From Bacilli bacterium (GTDB lineage Bacteria; Bacillota_I; Bacilli_A; RFN20; CAG-826): a DNA stretch of 41,240 nucleotides. The stretch lies in assembly GCA_017447725.1 (NCBI GenBank), contig JAFSMX010000013.1, forward strand, positions 1 through 41,240, written 5' to 3'. Positions within the stretch are counted from its first letter, which is position 1. The number at the start of each line of letters is the position of its first letter. The notes under the pieces were generated by a model. That model did no database searches. It saw nothing but the letters and a program-made list of their open reading frames with translations, and was not told the origin of the DNA. The position numbers and the translations under genes were made by a program. Positions 18,539 to 26,865 of the stretch are shown here, piece after piece.

Positions 18539-20263
18539 TTAATCACTCATTTTTTCTAATTTAAGGATGGTCTTCTTCGAGATCGGAAGGACATTTTCAT
18601 CACTTGGGCTAATCACTTCACTAGAAACGATTTCAATGCCTAATCGAACTAAAAGTTCGACGGAGTCCCAAGAACTCATATTATCTGCAACAAGAATTTT
18701 ATTAAATTTCAGTAAGTTCTCGATGAGGTTTTGGAAAATTGGTAACTGGTTCATTGAACGGTTAGAAAGTTGTGCATCCGAGTCAATGATAAAGTAATCA
18801 AAAGATTCATAAATCTTTGGAAGTAATGTTAATTCACTCTTATCTTTTAAACGGAGTGCTGCGGCATAACCATTTGAACGAAGGTTTGTCACCATCGAAA
18901 TCACGGATTCGGTCGACATTGATGGAAGATCAATAAATTCTTGTTCAGCAATACAAATAACAATCTTTGTTTCTTTAATACCGTTAATGTGTGAGAGCGT
19001 ACGAGCAACAAAAGCGATTTCGTTATAACTCACATCAAAGAATAAAGTGTGGTTTTTCTCGGACTTTTGCTGGATAAATCGTGAAATTGAGTTACGGGCA
19101 ATTGTTGAGAAAAGTTCACGGTCATCATTAGTTTTATAAGCATAACTCTTGAGTTCTTCAATTGAACCAAAGAAGGAATCTAATGGTTTAATAATCGCCT
19201 TATAACCAATCGTTCTTTGGCGACCGACATCATAGATTGGACGATATAAATATTGGAAACGTTTATCAAAGATAATACGTTCAACTTCTGTACGATAGTT
19301 TTGAGAATTAACTGGAGAAATTGCATCTCCATTCTCTTCATAGAAGAGATAAGTTAATCCTTCTTCTTGAGCATTCTTGGCTAACTTTTCACCTTCAACA
19401 ATAATCTTTTCTAAATCAGAATCGAGAAGTTTATTTTCAATAATAGCAATCGAATATGAAATAAAATCAACTGAAGAATGAACAGACATACGACGTCTAG
19501 TTTCAACTTCGATTGTATGTAGGGCCTGAACAACTTGTCCACGAATCGATGCCTTAAAATCTGTTACAAAGATTTCATCATCACTATATTCAATCATCAT
19601 TCGGTCTTTGCTAATAAATGGAACAAGAGCGTTTTTAATGGTAACGAAATCGAGTCTTGAAAGCTTTTCAGTGGAATTGGTTCTAAAGAACTTCACACAG
19701 CAGGTGAAACCTCGATTTGGTTTTTCTTTTAATGTTGCTGATAAACCAGCCTGAGTAGAGAACTTATAAAATCCTTCATTATTACGGCGTGAACGAGAAA
19801 CGTTCATGAATCTTAATAAGTGGGATTCGAGATGAATAATTTGATTTTCGTAATCAATCTTTGTTACTTGTAACAAAGTGAAATATTTTTTACGATTACG
19901 ATGAACAATAACACTAATTTCTAATGTTTGTGGAGTATCCGCATCTTTATCAAGCAAAGAACTAACCCAGTCAATCAAACGTTCACGTTCGTTAGATGGG
20001 AACATGTTATAGAAATTAGTTAATGTAGAACTACGACGACGTCTAATCGAAGAAGCGTTGTAGTAATCAGTTTTGTCGTTTTTAATGTCGAGTCTAAAAA
20101 CACGAATGGAATTGGATGAATCTTGAATTTTTCCAGCAAAAAGGACATCCCCTCTTTTCGAAACAATAAAAGAGATAACGATAAAGAGTAAAAGGACGAT
20201 TAAAAATAAAAGACCCCCTATAAGAAGGTATTTATCCAGTGTTGACTCAGCTAAAATCGACAT
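18539..20263 (-). CDS. Membrane-anchored degenerate EAL-domain protein
   Basis: A 574-residue protein with one N-terminal transmembrane helix (about residues 8-35), a middle region resembling a PAS plus decayed GGDEF domain, and a C-terminal EAL-like domain (about residues 320-570). Key phosphodiesterase residues are altered: the EAL motif reads YKAIIKP, the metal-binding Asn is replaced in LFFDVSYNE, and the DDFG position reads AALRLKD. It is therefore probably inactive and may act as a binding or structural protein. The start is taken at the ATG at 20263: TATAAT (20275-20270) ends 6 nt before it. It is co-transcribed with proS. Confidence 0.8.
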   Translation of the reverse strand: MSILAESTLDKYLLIGGLLFLIVLLLFIVISFIVSKRGDVLFAGKIQDSSNSIRVFRLDIKNDKTDYYNASSIRRRRSSTLTNFYNMFPSNERERLIDWVSSLLDKDADTPQTLEISVIVHRNRKKYFTLLQVTKIDYENQIIHLESHLLRFMNVSRSRRNNEGFYKFSTQAGLSATLKEKPNRGFTCCVKFFRTNSTEKLSRLDFVTIKNALVPFISKDRMMIEYSDDEIFVTDFKASIRGQVVQALHTIEVETRRRMSVHSSVDFISYSIAIIENKLLDSDLEKIIVEGEKLAKNAQEEGLTYLFYEENGDAISPVNSQNYRTEVERIIFDKRFQYLYRPIYDVGRQRTIGYKAIIKPLDSFFGSIEELKSYAYKTNDDRELFSTIARNSISRFIQQKSEKNHTLFFDVSYNEIAFVARTLSHINGIKETKIVICIAEQEFIDLPSMSTESVISMVTNLRSNGYAAALRLKDKSELTLLPKIYESFDYFIIDSDAQLSNRSMNQLPIFQNLIENLLKFNKILVADNMSSWDSVELLVRLGIEIVSSEVISPSDENVLPISKKTILKLEKMSD

Positions 20264-20269
20264 AGAAAT

Positions 20270-20297
20270 ATTATACACGTGATTAAATTATATACAA
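20270..20297 (-). promoter_or_regulatory. Promoter of the EAL-like/proS operon
   Basis: TTGTAT (20297-20292), 16 bp, TATAAT (20275-20270), then 6 nt to the ATG at 20263. An inverted repeat TACAAC-AAAT-GTTGTA (20293-20308) covers the -35 and could bind a regulator. Confidence 0.6.
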
Positions 20298-20387
20298 CAA
20301 ATGTTGTAAAAATAATGCGATTTAATCATAGATTAGACACCGTTTATAGGGCAAACAGTTTCTTATACAAACAATCAGTAGATATGA

Positions 20388-20393
20388 TATAAT
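20388..20393 (+). promoter_or_regulatory. Promoter of tRNA-Ser (CGA)
   Basis: TATAAT preceded by TGA (extended -10), with TATACA at 20364-20369, 18 bp upstream; the tRNA starts 12 bp downstream. Confidence 0.6.
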
Positions 20394-20404
20394 AGTCGCC
20401 AGCT

Positions 20405-20492
20405 GGAGAAATACCCAAGCGGCTGAAGGGGCTGGTTTCGAAAACCGGTAGGAGGTGCAAGCTTCGCGGGGGTTCAAATCCCTCTTTCTCCG
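20405..20492 (+). tRNA. tRNA-Ser (CGA)
   Basis: Class II tRNA. Acceptor stem GGAGAAA/TTTCTCC, anticodon loop TTCGAAA (anticodon CGA), long variable arm, T-arm GGGG TTCAAAT CCCT. CCA is not encoded exactly (CCCA follows the discriminator G). Confidence 0.94.
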
Positions 20493-20502
20493 CCCAAAAC
20501 AC

Positions 20503-20538
20503 GATCCCAGAAATTAATAAAAAACGGGATCTTTTTTT
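20503..20538 (+). terminator. Terminator of tRNA-Ser (CGA)
   Basis: GATCCC...GGGATC with a 17-nt loop and seven T. The same CGGGA can also pair with TCCCG at 20541-20545, giving an alternative hairpin. Confidence 0.75.
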
Positions 20539-20558
20539 GTCCCGATTTTTCTAATTTT

Positions 20559-20574
20559 AACCAAGAATTGCTGG
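20559..20574 (-). repeat. Copy D of the AACCAG intergenic element
   Basis: On the minus strand it reads CCAGCAATTCTTGGTT, identical to copy C at 30732-30747, and it lies 5 bp past the stop codon of the VanZ-like gene in sense orientation. Confidence 0.6.
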
Positions 20575-20579
20575 CAATT

Positions 20580-21089
20580 TTACTGCAAAACCTTAATATT
20601 TTTCTTTTTACGTTCAGAAACGAAAAGACACAAAAATATAATTAATGCACCAAGCAAAAATCCACCCGAATCAATGAGAATATCGATACCTGAAAAAGCG
20701 CGTCCGTTTGTGGTGAGTTGGGCGAGTTCAGAAAGTGTCGCCATCACTACTCCAAAACCAAAGGCAAAAGCGAGAACAAAATATGATTTTCTGAGTTTTG
20801 GATGCTTGATCAAATTGTGAATGGCAAATGTTGATGTAAGTCCACTAGTTGTAAATAGAAGGAAGTGTCCGAATAGTTTTCGGTTAAAACCAGCAAAAGC
20901 AGGAAAGTTCTCTTTGGTGATAGTGTCTTGTGCGACTGAATTAATAACATCTGCTGCAGCTTTGGAAAATCCATCGGATTCTTTAGTGGAGACTTCTCCA
21001 TTTAAAAACCCATTTACCAAAATAAAAATATTGATTGCGATTGCTAATCCAAAAATAACCCAATTAAAAATAATTCTTTTTTTGCTCAT
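20580..21089 (-). CDS. VanZ-like family membrane protein
   Basis: A 169-residue protein with four predicted transmembrane helices. The conserved VanZ pattern is present: FGHFLLFTTSG, then SELAQLTTNGRAFSGIDILIDSGGFLLGALI. VanZ gives low-level teicoplanin resistance in enterococci, but most family members have no known role. The start overlaps the YitT stop (TAATG), so the two are translated together. Confidence 0.88.
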   Translation of the reverse strand: MSKKRIIFNWVIFGLAIAINIFILVNGFLNGEVSTKESDGFSKAAADVINSVAQDTITKENFPAFAGFNRKLFGHFLLFTTSGLTSTFAIHNLIKHPKLRKSYFVLAFAFGFGVVMATLSELAQLTTNGRAFSGIDILIDSGGFLLGALIIFLCLFVSERKKKNIKVLQ

Positions 21090-22123
21090 TAGCGAATTTT
21101 TTGACTAAAGAAGCGACCATAAACTTGAATCAATGATTTACAAGTTACAAAGCTAGTTGGATCAACTTCTTTAATGAGTTTTAAAGCACTCTTCACTTCA
21201 AGTGAAGAAACAACTAAATAAAGTAATAAACGATCTTGTCCGGAATACGCACCTTTAGCTTTTACAACGGTTAAACCGTGTGGAATTCGAGCAAGTAATA
21301 AACGTGGTAATTCTTGATTGGTTGTATTGACTTCGATTTGAACTTTTTTATTTCGAACGTTAATCGCATCTACGACAAGCATAACAGTGAATAAGTAAAC
21401 AACAGAGAAGAACACACAAGCAAAAGCTGTAGCCCATGTTGAATAACCGGCAAATCCAGCTGAATCTCCACCACCAAATCCATAGATGAGATAGAACATT
21501 GTAATAATCACAGCGTTAATCATGACGCTATATTTACCAGCAGTTGTTGATTTTCTTAAAGAAACATAATAACTAACAATGTCGAATCCGCCTGCGCTTG
21601 TTTCAAACTTGTAGGCGATTGCGCTACTTAAGCCAGTACACATACCAGCAAATAAAGCACGAGCAAGGAATCCACCTTCTGTATTTATTAGTGTGGCAAT
21701 TTCTTGGAAGAATTGACCTTTAAAAATATTTGAGAACAAGAAGACAAATAAAACATTTATTAAAGTAAATGAAGCAAACCTGACCCCAATTCCTTTAAAA
21801 GCCAAGACAATTAAAGGAGCGTTAACAGCAAGATAGGCAATTGAGAAGAATAATGTGTTACCTGGTTCAATTTGCACACCAAGCACACGTAACAATGATG
21901 CGATAACCTGCGCAAGACCAGATGAACCACCAGAAACAAGTTCAAGTGTTGTATGTCCTTCAGTTAATGTTGGGTTTAAAAAACAAACGATTCCGAAGGC
22001 AAAAATTGCTGCTGAAAGGACAGAAGCAATAAAAGCTGTTCCGTAATCAACAGTAAATTTTAACCATAAATGGTTATATAAATAGGAATGGTAACGTTCA
22101 TTTAAGCTATGTTTCTGTTTCAT
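21089..22123 (-). CDS. YitT family membrane protein (DUF161/DUF2179)
   Basis: A 344-residue protein with about six transmembrane helices carrying two DUF161 halves (SGGSSGLAQVIASLL; CTGLSSAIAYKFETSAGGFDIVSYY) and a soluble C-terminal DUF2179 (HGLTVVKAKGAYSGQDRLLLYLVV...). The function is unknown; small-molecule transport is suspected for the family. A TACAAT (22145-22140, minus strand) lies 16 nt before the ATG. It heads a two-gene operon with VanZ. Confidence 0.9.
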   Translation of the reverse strand: MKQKHSLNERYHSYLYNHLWLKFTVDYGTAFIASVLSAAIFAFGIVCFLNPTLTEGHTTLELVSGGSSGLAQVIASLLRVLGVQIEPGNTLFFSIAYLAVNAPLIVLAFKGIGVRFASFTLINVLFVFLFSNIFKGQFFQEIATLINTEGGFLARALFAGMCTGLSSAIAYKFETSAGGFDIVSYYVSLRKSTTAGKYSVMINAVIITMFYLIYGFGGGDSAGFAGYSTWATAFACVFFSVVYLFTVMLVVDAINVRNKKVQIEVNTTNQELPRLLLARIPHGLTVVKAKGAYSGQDRLLLYLVVSSLEVKSALKLIKEVDPTSFVTCKSLIQVYGRFFSQKIR

Positions 22124-22200
22124 AATCTTTACCGCAACTATTGTATGCTACCTTAGGAAAAAAGCATAGCAAAATTAATAAAAATAAGACATAAGTGTCT

Positions 22201-22229
22201 TTGACAAAAATGAATGTTGCAACTATATT
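22201..22229 (+). promoter_or_regulatory. Promoter of the CxxC membrane protein gene
   Basis: Consensus TTGACA (22201-22206), 17 bp, TATATT (22224-22229); the Shine-Dalgarno AGGGGG stands before the ATG at 22276. Confidence 0.75.
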
Positions 22230-22275
22230 TATATAGTGTTAAAATACACTCACCGCGTTTAGGGGGTTATCAAAT

Positions 22276-23079
22276 ATGATCGTATTAAGAGCAATTGGAG
22301 CATTCTTCGCCAAGATTTGGCGTTGGATTCGCGAAACAGCATGGGTTCAACCATTATTAATCGTTGGATTAATTTTCGGTATTATGTTCTCCATCAAACC
22401 TATTTATAATGCGATTAAAGATGCTCAAGCAAAATCCTCCTCTGCCGAAACCTATTACCGTCAATTCCAAGTTTCATTAGCTAATGGATCGGACAGCCAA
22501 GCCTCTAAACTTACTAACCAAATCTATGAATCTATTGAAGCTCAAGAAAACAAAATCGATGCTAGCTTCGGCTTAGGCAACAAATTCTTCTTAATGTATG
22601 TTGCTGAAGACTGCGATAAATGTAACTCTGCCAAAGGTGGATTTGAATACTTCCAAGAGAACTTTAGTTCAATCTACTCCAAAGATAATGAAGAACCATT
22701 CCATTTAGTTACCATCTTTACAGATGAAGTTATGAGTGATGGTTCAGACTCAGAGAAAACAGCCTTTATTTCCTATCTTGAAGATCACGTTGACTTCTTT
22801 GAAACAGTTGGCGGATCAATCTGGGATAGTCCATATCACATTAATGGTGGAATCTCTGATTCCGATATTGAAGCGATTCAAGAAGCCGATCCTGATAACT
22901 TCCTCACCCCAACAATTATGCTTGTTGACTTCTCCGCTAGCTGCCCAGATGCAACTAAGGGTGTCACCGATGTCTTCGTTGGTGTTGAAGAAGTTGGTAC
23001 CAGCGGAAATGCTGATGCGAACAAAGCTGAATTTATCTATGACGCTTGGACACATCAAGGAAAATTTGAAAGAGTTTAA
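22276..23079 (+). CDS. Membrane-anchored thioredoxin-fold-like protein with CxxC
   Basis: A 267-residue protein. One transmembrane helix (about residues 24-42) after a positively charged N-terminus suggests an extracytoplasmic C-terminal domain. That domain opens with a beta strand and CDKC motif (C113, C116; FFLMYVAEDCDKCNSAKGGF), as in thioredoxin-like folds, and contains one more Cys in FSASCPDATKG. It could be a surface thiol oxidoreductase; the partner is unknown. It has its own promoter and terminator, so it is a single-gene unit. Confidence 0.75.
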   Translation: MIVLRAIGAFFAKIWRWIRETAWVQPLLIVGLIFGIMFSIKPIYNAIKDAQAKSSSAETYYRQFQVSLANGSDSQASKLTNQIYESIEAQENKIDASFGLGNKFFLMYVAEDCDKCNSAKGGFEYFQENFSSIYSKDNEEPFHLVTIFTDEVMSDGSDSEKTAFISYLEDHVDFFETVGGSIWDSPYHINGGISDSDIEAIQEADPDNFLTPTIMLVDFSASCPDATKGVTDVFVGVEEVGTSGNADANKAEFIYDAWTHQGKFERV

Positions 23080-23096
23080 TTATTTATAATTAAGAT

Positions 23097-23126
23097 AAAA
23101 AAATAAGCCGTCGGGCTTATTTTTTT
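23097..23126. terminator. Bidirectional terminator over the coaD stop codon
   Basis: AAATAAGCC, GTCG, GGCTTATTT with A/T tails. The coaD stop codon (23117-23119) lies inside the stem. Confidence 0.85.
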
Positions 23127-23593
23127 TCTTTATACATTTTCACAACTGATTCAGGAACCAGCGAACTAATGTCAACTCCACTACTATATAAAGAATCAAT
23201 ATAACTAGAAGAGATGAAGTTATGACCGGTAGTCGACATGAAGTAGACTGTGTCAATGTCGTGGTCAATGTATTCATTTGCGGCATTTAAGGTGAATTCA
23301 TATTCGAAGTCACTAACAGCGCGTAATCCACGAATTAGAAACTTTGCTCCATGTTCCTTAGCGTATTTCACGGTTAATCCTTTGGTGGAATCAACTTTGA
23401 CGTTATCCATCTTCTTAACTGCGCCTTTAATCATCTCTAATCGTTCGTTAACTGAGAAACGACAATGTTTGTTGGAGTTATCGGCGATTAAGACAATAAT
23501 CTCATCAAAGGCTTTCGAAGCTCTTTTTAAGATATCAAGATGTCCGTTAGTAATTGGATCAAATGAACCTGGATAAATAGCAATTCTTTTCAT
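23117..23593 (-). CDS. coaD: Pantetheine-phosphate adenylyltransferase
   Basis: Makes dephospho-CoA from ATP and 4'-phosphopantetheine, the penultimate step of CoA synthesis. It has 158 residues, as usual. The nucleotidyltransferase motif GSFDPITNGH (residues 9-18) and the second motif around ISSSYI are intact. It follows rsmD by 6 bp, a near-universal bacterial pairing. CoA also supplies the arm for the peptidyl carrier domain of the NRPS in this window. Confidence 0.97.
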   Translation of the reverse strand: MKRIAIYPGSFDPITNGHLDILKRASKAFDEIIVLIADNSNKHCRFSVNERLEMIKGAVKKMDNVKVDSTKGLTVKYAKEHGAKFLIRGLRAVSDFEYEFTLNAANEYIDHDIDTVYFMSTTGHNFISSSYIDSLYSSGVDISSLVPESVVKMYKEKK

Positions 23594-23599
23594 ATTAAT

Positions 23600-24130
23600 T
23601 TAATTCCTCAATATATACACGTGGGCAAGGCCATAACTGTAATGGCGGATATCAACGTAATTTCCATTAAAAGAGATTTCGTGTTCACTTTCAACAATAA
23701 TCGCTCCACCACTCTTTAATAGTTGTCTTTTTTCAATCACTTCAATGACTTTTTCTATGATGTCAAGTTTATATGGTGGATCCATGAAAATAAGATCAAA
23801 TTGTTTGTTTGTTTCATATAAATATGAAAGAGCATCACTAAAAACGAACTCATAGTTTGTTTCTTTTAAAATATTAGCGTTACTAGTGACAGCATCTTTA
23901 GAAAACTTTGTTTGATCAACAAAAGTCACAAAGTTTGCTCCACGAGAAATGGCTTCAAAACCATAAGAACCCGATCCAGCGAATAAATCGAGAACTTCTT
24001 TTCCTTCTAAATAATTATTAAGTGCGTTAAACACACCAGCACGTACTTTATCCATAGTTGGTTTGGTTAAAGTAGTCTCCGGAGTGACTAGTTTTCTTGA
24101 ACGATGTTTTCCGCCAGTGATACGAATCAT
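23600..24130 (-). CDS. rsmD: 16S rRNA (guanine(966)-N2)-methyltransferase RsmD
   Basis: SAM-dependent methylation of G966 in 16S rRNA. It has 176 residues: N-terminal ITGGKHRSRKL, SAM-binding VLDLFAGSGSYGFEA and catalytic DPPY at 117-120. The ATG overlaps the ylbF TGA stop (ATGA), so it is coupled to ylbF. Confidence 0.96.
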   Translation of the reverse strand: MIRITGGKHRSRKLVTPETTLTKPTMDKVRAGVFNALNNYLEGKEVLDLFAGSGSYGFEAISRGANFVTFVDQTKFSKDAVTSNANILKETNYEFVFSDALSYLYETNKQFDLIFMDPPYKLDIIEKVIEVIEKRQLLKSGGAIIVESEHEISFNGNYVDIRHYSYGLAHVYILRN

Positions 24131-24483
24131 TTCTCTTCTTCTTTCATATTAAAATCATCGAAGAGTTTTTCATTCACTTTTCGATCCATTTCGCGGACTT
24201 TTTGCAAAGCTAAATAATACTCTTTTACGAGAGGATGATTATCGAGATTTAATTTACATTTAGCCAAATTTTGCTGGGCTTTTTTGAGTTCTACACTATT
24301 TTTTCCATAGTGGTTTAAAGCATCCTCATATTCAACAATTGCCATCTCTTTTTGATAAGCAAGTTTCATCACTTCTTCATCATTATTTAGTTTTTCATCC
24401 ATCTCTTTTAGCGTAAGAAAACGTGGATCAGACTTCATTTGATCACGTAATTTATAGACTTCTTCATAAAGAGAGTTGTTCAT
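24127..24483 (-). CDS. ylbF: YlbF/YmcA family protein
   Basis: A helical, charged protein of 118 residues matching the YlbF family (Com_YlbF): conserved ...LKEMDEKLNNDEEVMKLAYQKE... and a later LDNHPLVKEYYLALQKV. In Bacillus, YlbF, YmcA and YaaT form the Y-complex that modulates RNase Y and sporulation/competence. The start could be 24495 or 24483. TATGAT (24496-24491) would overlap the first and ends 7 nt before the second, which I prefer. It heads ylbF-rsmD-coaD. Confidence 0.85.
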   Translation of the reverse strand: MNNSLYEEVYKLRDQMKSDPRFLTLKEMDEKLNNDEEVMKLAYQKEMAIVEYEDALNHYGKNSVELKKAQQNLAKCKLNLDNHPLVKEYYLALQKVREMDRKVNEKLFDDFNMKEEEK

Positions 24484-24502
24484 GCTAATAATCATACCAT
24501 TT

Positions 24503-24522
24503 TTGTATCAATAGTGATACAA
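24503..24522. promoter_or_regulatory. Inverted repeat between ylbF and def promoters
   Basis: TTGTATCA-ATAG-TGATACAA, perfect 8-bp arms, overlapping the def -10 (TACAAT, 24518-24523) and just upstream of the ylbF -10. This is an operator-like position. Confidence 0.45.
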
Positions 24523-24529
24523 TAATCGC

Positions 24530-25090
24530 ATGTCGAAAGTATTCAAAATTGTTAAAGACAAAATTCCATCTCTTAGAGAAAAATGCGTTCCTGTGGAAAA
24601 TCCAAATGATCCAGCAATTCTTGGATTAATTGATGAAATGCATGATTATTTAGTGCTTTCTCAAGATGAGGAATATGCCAAAAAACACAACATTCGTGAA
24701 GGTGTTGGTTTGGCTGCACCACAAATTGGACATAACATTAGAATGCTTGTCGTTTATTACAAAGACTATGTCGATGATAAGGAAGTCACAGTTGACCACC
24801 GCTTAATCAACCCAAAGATTGTTTCTGAATCTGTCAAAAAAGCCGCACTTAGCGCAGGAGAAGGTTGTCTATCCGTTGATGATTCTCATCCAGGATACGT
24901 CTATCGACCATATAAAATCATTGTTAAAGCGTTTGACGCTAAACAAAAGAAAGAAGTTTTCATTACTGCTCGAGGATACGAGGCCATTGTTCTACAACAC
25001 GAACTTGACCACTTAGATGGTGTGCTTTTTTATGATCACATCTCTAAAAAAGATCCGTTTGAACGAATCGAAAATTCTGAACTGATTTAA
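24530..25090 (+). CDS. def: Peptide deformylase
   Basis: Removes the formyl group from nascent N-termini. It has 186 residues, type 2 (Firmicutes) length. Motif 1 GVGLAAPQIG (58-67), motif 2 EGCLS with metal ligand C113, and motif 3 HELDH with H157, E158 and H161 are all intact. There is no Shine-Dalgarno; TACAAT ends 6 nt before the ATG. Confidence 0.96.
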   Translation: MSKVFKIVKDKIPSLREKCVPVENPNDPAILGLIDEMHDYLVLSQDEEYAKKHNIREGVGLAAPQIGHNIRMLVVYYKDYVDDKEVTVDHRLINPKIVSESVKKAALSAGEGCLSVDDSHPGYVYRPYKIIVKAFDAKQKKEVFITARGYEAIVLQHELDHLDGVLFYDHISKKDPFERIENSELI

Positions 25091-25096
25091 TCAAAC

Positions 25097-25126
25097 TTGT
25101 ATTTTCTTATAGAAATACAGTAAAAT
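25097..25126 (+). promoter_or_regulatory. Promoter of rnjA
   Basis: TTGTAT (25097-25102), 18 bp, TAAAAT (25121-25126). An imperfect hairpin TGTATTT...AAATACA lies in the same stretch. The Shine-Dalgarno TTAGGAGGT stands before the ATG at 25201. Confidence 0.5.
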
Positions 25127-25200
25127 ATTATCAATAACTTAATTCAACGAAGATAATTCGTCTATCGCTTTTTATCCCAATTTTATAGTTAGGAGGTTAT

Positions 25201-26865
25201 ATGGATACAACTAAAGGTCCAATTTCTATTTATGCCTTAGGTGGTCTTTGTGAAGTCGGTAAAAATACGTATTGTATTGAATCCGATGAATCTTTGATTG
25301 TCATCGACGCTGGCATCATGTTTCCAGATGAGAACCACCCAGGTGTTTCCTATGTTATTCCTGATTACCAAAAAATTAGATCTGCTCGTCAAAAGCTTAA
25401 AGCTTTAATTATTACTCACGGACACGAAGACCATATTGGAGCGATTCCATTCCTTGTTCAAAGTGTACATGTACCAGTCATCTATGCTCCAAAGCTTGCA
25501 GCAGCCTTAATTAAGCATAAACTACAAGACCACCGTATTCGCGAGGAAATCAAAATTGTCGAATACGATGAAAATACTGTTTTAAACATTGGAGAATTTA
25601 CTGTCTCCTTCTTCTATGTCACCCACTCCATTCCAGACGCCTATGGCGTCGTTGTCGATACTCCTCATGGTCGTATCGTTCATACTGGAGACTTTAAAAT
25701 TGACTTATCACCAGTTGGAAAGCAATTTGAACTCGCTAAACTTTCCCGTATTGGTTCAGAAGGTGTTGATCTTTTACTAAGTGACTCCACTAATGCGGAA
25801 ATTGAAGGTTATACTCCAAGTGAATCGAATGTTTTACATTCTATTAATGAGATTTTCGATTCTGCTCATGGACGTGTCATTGTTTCCACCTTCTCTTCGA
25901 ATATTTCCCGTATTCAACAAATCTGCCAAGTGGCTGTTGAACATAATCGAAAAATCCTCATTCTTGGACGATCGATGGAATTCGCCGTACAAGTCGCTCG
26001 TGACTATGGCTATATTAAAGTGAAAGATTCATCTTTCATTACTCCTGAACAACTATCTGAATTAAAGAAAAACGAGATCTGTATTCTTTGTACTGGTTCA
26101 CAAGGTGAAGATATGGCGGCTCTTTCTAGAATTGCCAATGGAACACATAAAGATGTGACACTTTATCCAGGTGATACAGTTGTCTTCTCATCAAGTGCAA
26201 TTCCAGGTAATGGTGTCTTTATTGATACTGTGGTTAATATGCTTGTTCGTAAAGGAGCAAATGTCCTTAAGAACTCTGTTCTTTACGCTGTTCACTCTTC
26301 CGGACACCCATCCAAACAAGAACTTCGTTTAATGATTCGTCTAGTTAGACCGAAATACTTTATGCCAATCCATGGTGATTACCGTATGTTAAAAATTCAC
26401 GCTGATTTAGCCACAACTGTTGGTGTCGAAAAAGGTAACACTTTTGTTATGGAAAATGGCGATTCTCTTTTACTCAGTAAACATAAGATTACTAAAGGTC
26501 CTCATTTCCCAGCTGAACCAATCTATATTGATGGACGTGATATTAACGGATTAAATGAAGCAGTTATTAAAGACCGTGAAATCTTACAAGAAGATGGTTT
26601 AATCGCGGTTGTTGTCGCGATTAACTCCGCTAAGTCTAAACTGGTTGGTGATCCTCAAATTATTACTCGTGGATTTATGTCAAATAGTCCAGAAATGAAC
26701 CAAAATATTGCCGAAATTGTGACATCTTCCTTAACTAAGAAGCTTTCTGAAAAAGTAACTTTTGCCGATATTAAAAATGAAATTCGTCATTGTGTTGCTA
26801 ACTACGTCTATTTTAAGAGTGAAAGGAAACCACTAATTATCCCAGTGGTTATGGATTTAAAATAA
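25201..26865 (+). CDS. rnjA: Ribonuclease J
   Basis: Metallo-beta-lactamase/beta-CASP exo- and endoribonuclease in mRNA decay and rRNA maturation. It has 554 residues, typical. The metal site HGHEDH is at 73-78; further motifs are VHTGDFKID, SDSTNAE, the beta-CASP VSTFSSNISRIQQI, and PIHGDYRML near residue 395. The strong Shine-Dalgarno TTAGGAGGT fixes the start. The stop overlaps the maf start (TAATG). Confidence 0.97.
   Translation: MDTTKGPISIYALGGLCEVGKNTYCIESDESLIVIDAGIMFPDENHPGVSYVIPDYQKIRSARQKLKALIITHGHEDHIGAIPFLVQSVHVPVIYAPKLAAALIKHKLQDHRIREEIKIVEYDENTVLNIGEFTVSFFYVTHSIPDAYGVVVDTPHGRIVHTGDFKIDLSPVGKQFELAKLSRIGSEGVDLLLSDSTNAEIEGYTPSESNVLHSINEIFDSAHGRVIVSTFSSNISRIQQICQVAVEHNRKILILGRSMEFAVQVARDYGYIKVKDSSFITPEQLSELKKNEICILCTGSQGEDMAALSRIANGTHKDVTLYPGDTVVFSSSAIPGNGVFIDTVVNMLVRKGANVLKNSVLYAVHSSGHPSKQELRLMIRLVRPKYFMPIHGDYRMLKIHADLATTVGVEKGNTFVMENGDSLLLSKHKITKGPHFPAEPIYIDGRDINGLNEAVIKDREILQEDGLIAVVVAINSAKSKLVGDPQIITRGFMSNSPEMNQNIAEIVTSSLTKKLSEKVTFADIKNEIRHCVANYVYFKSERKPLIIPVVMDLK

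Noticed and set aside
24611-24624. CCAGCAATTCTTGG inside def, matching the intergenic palindrome
   Set aside because: It encodes the conserved PAILGLI part of peptide deformylase and is not after a stop codon; probably chance.
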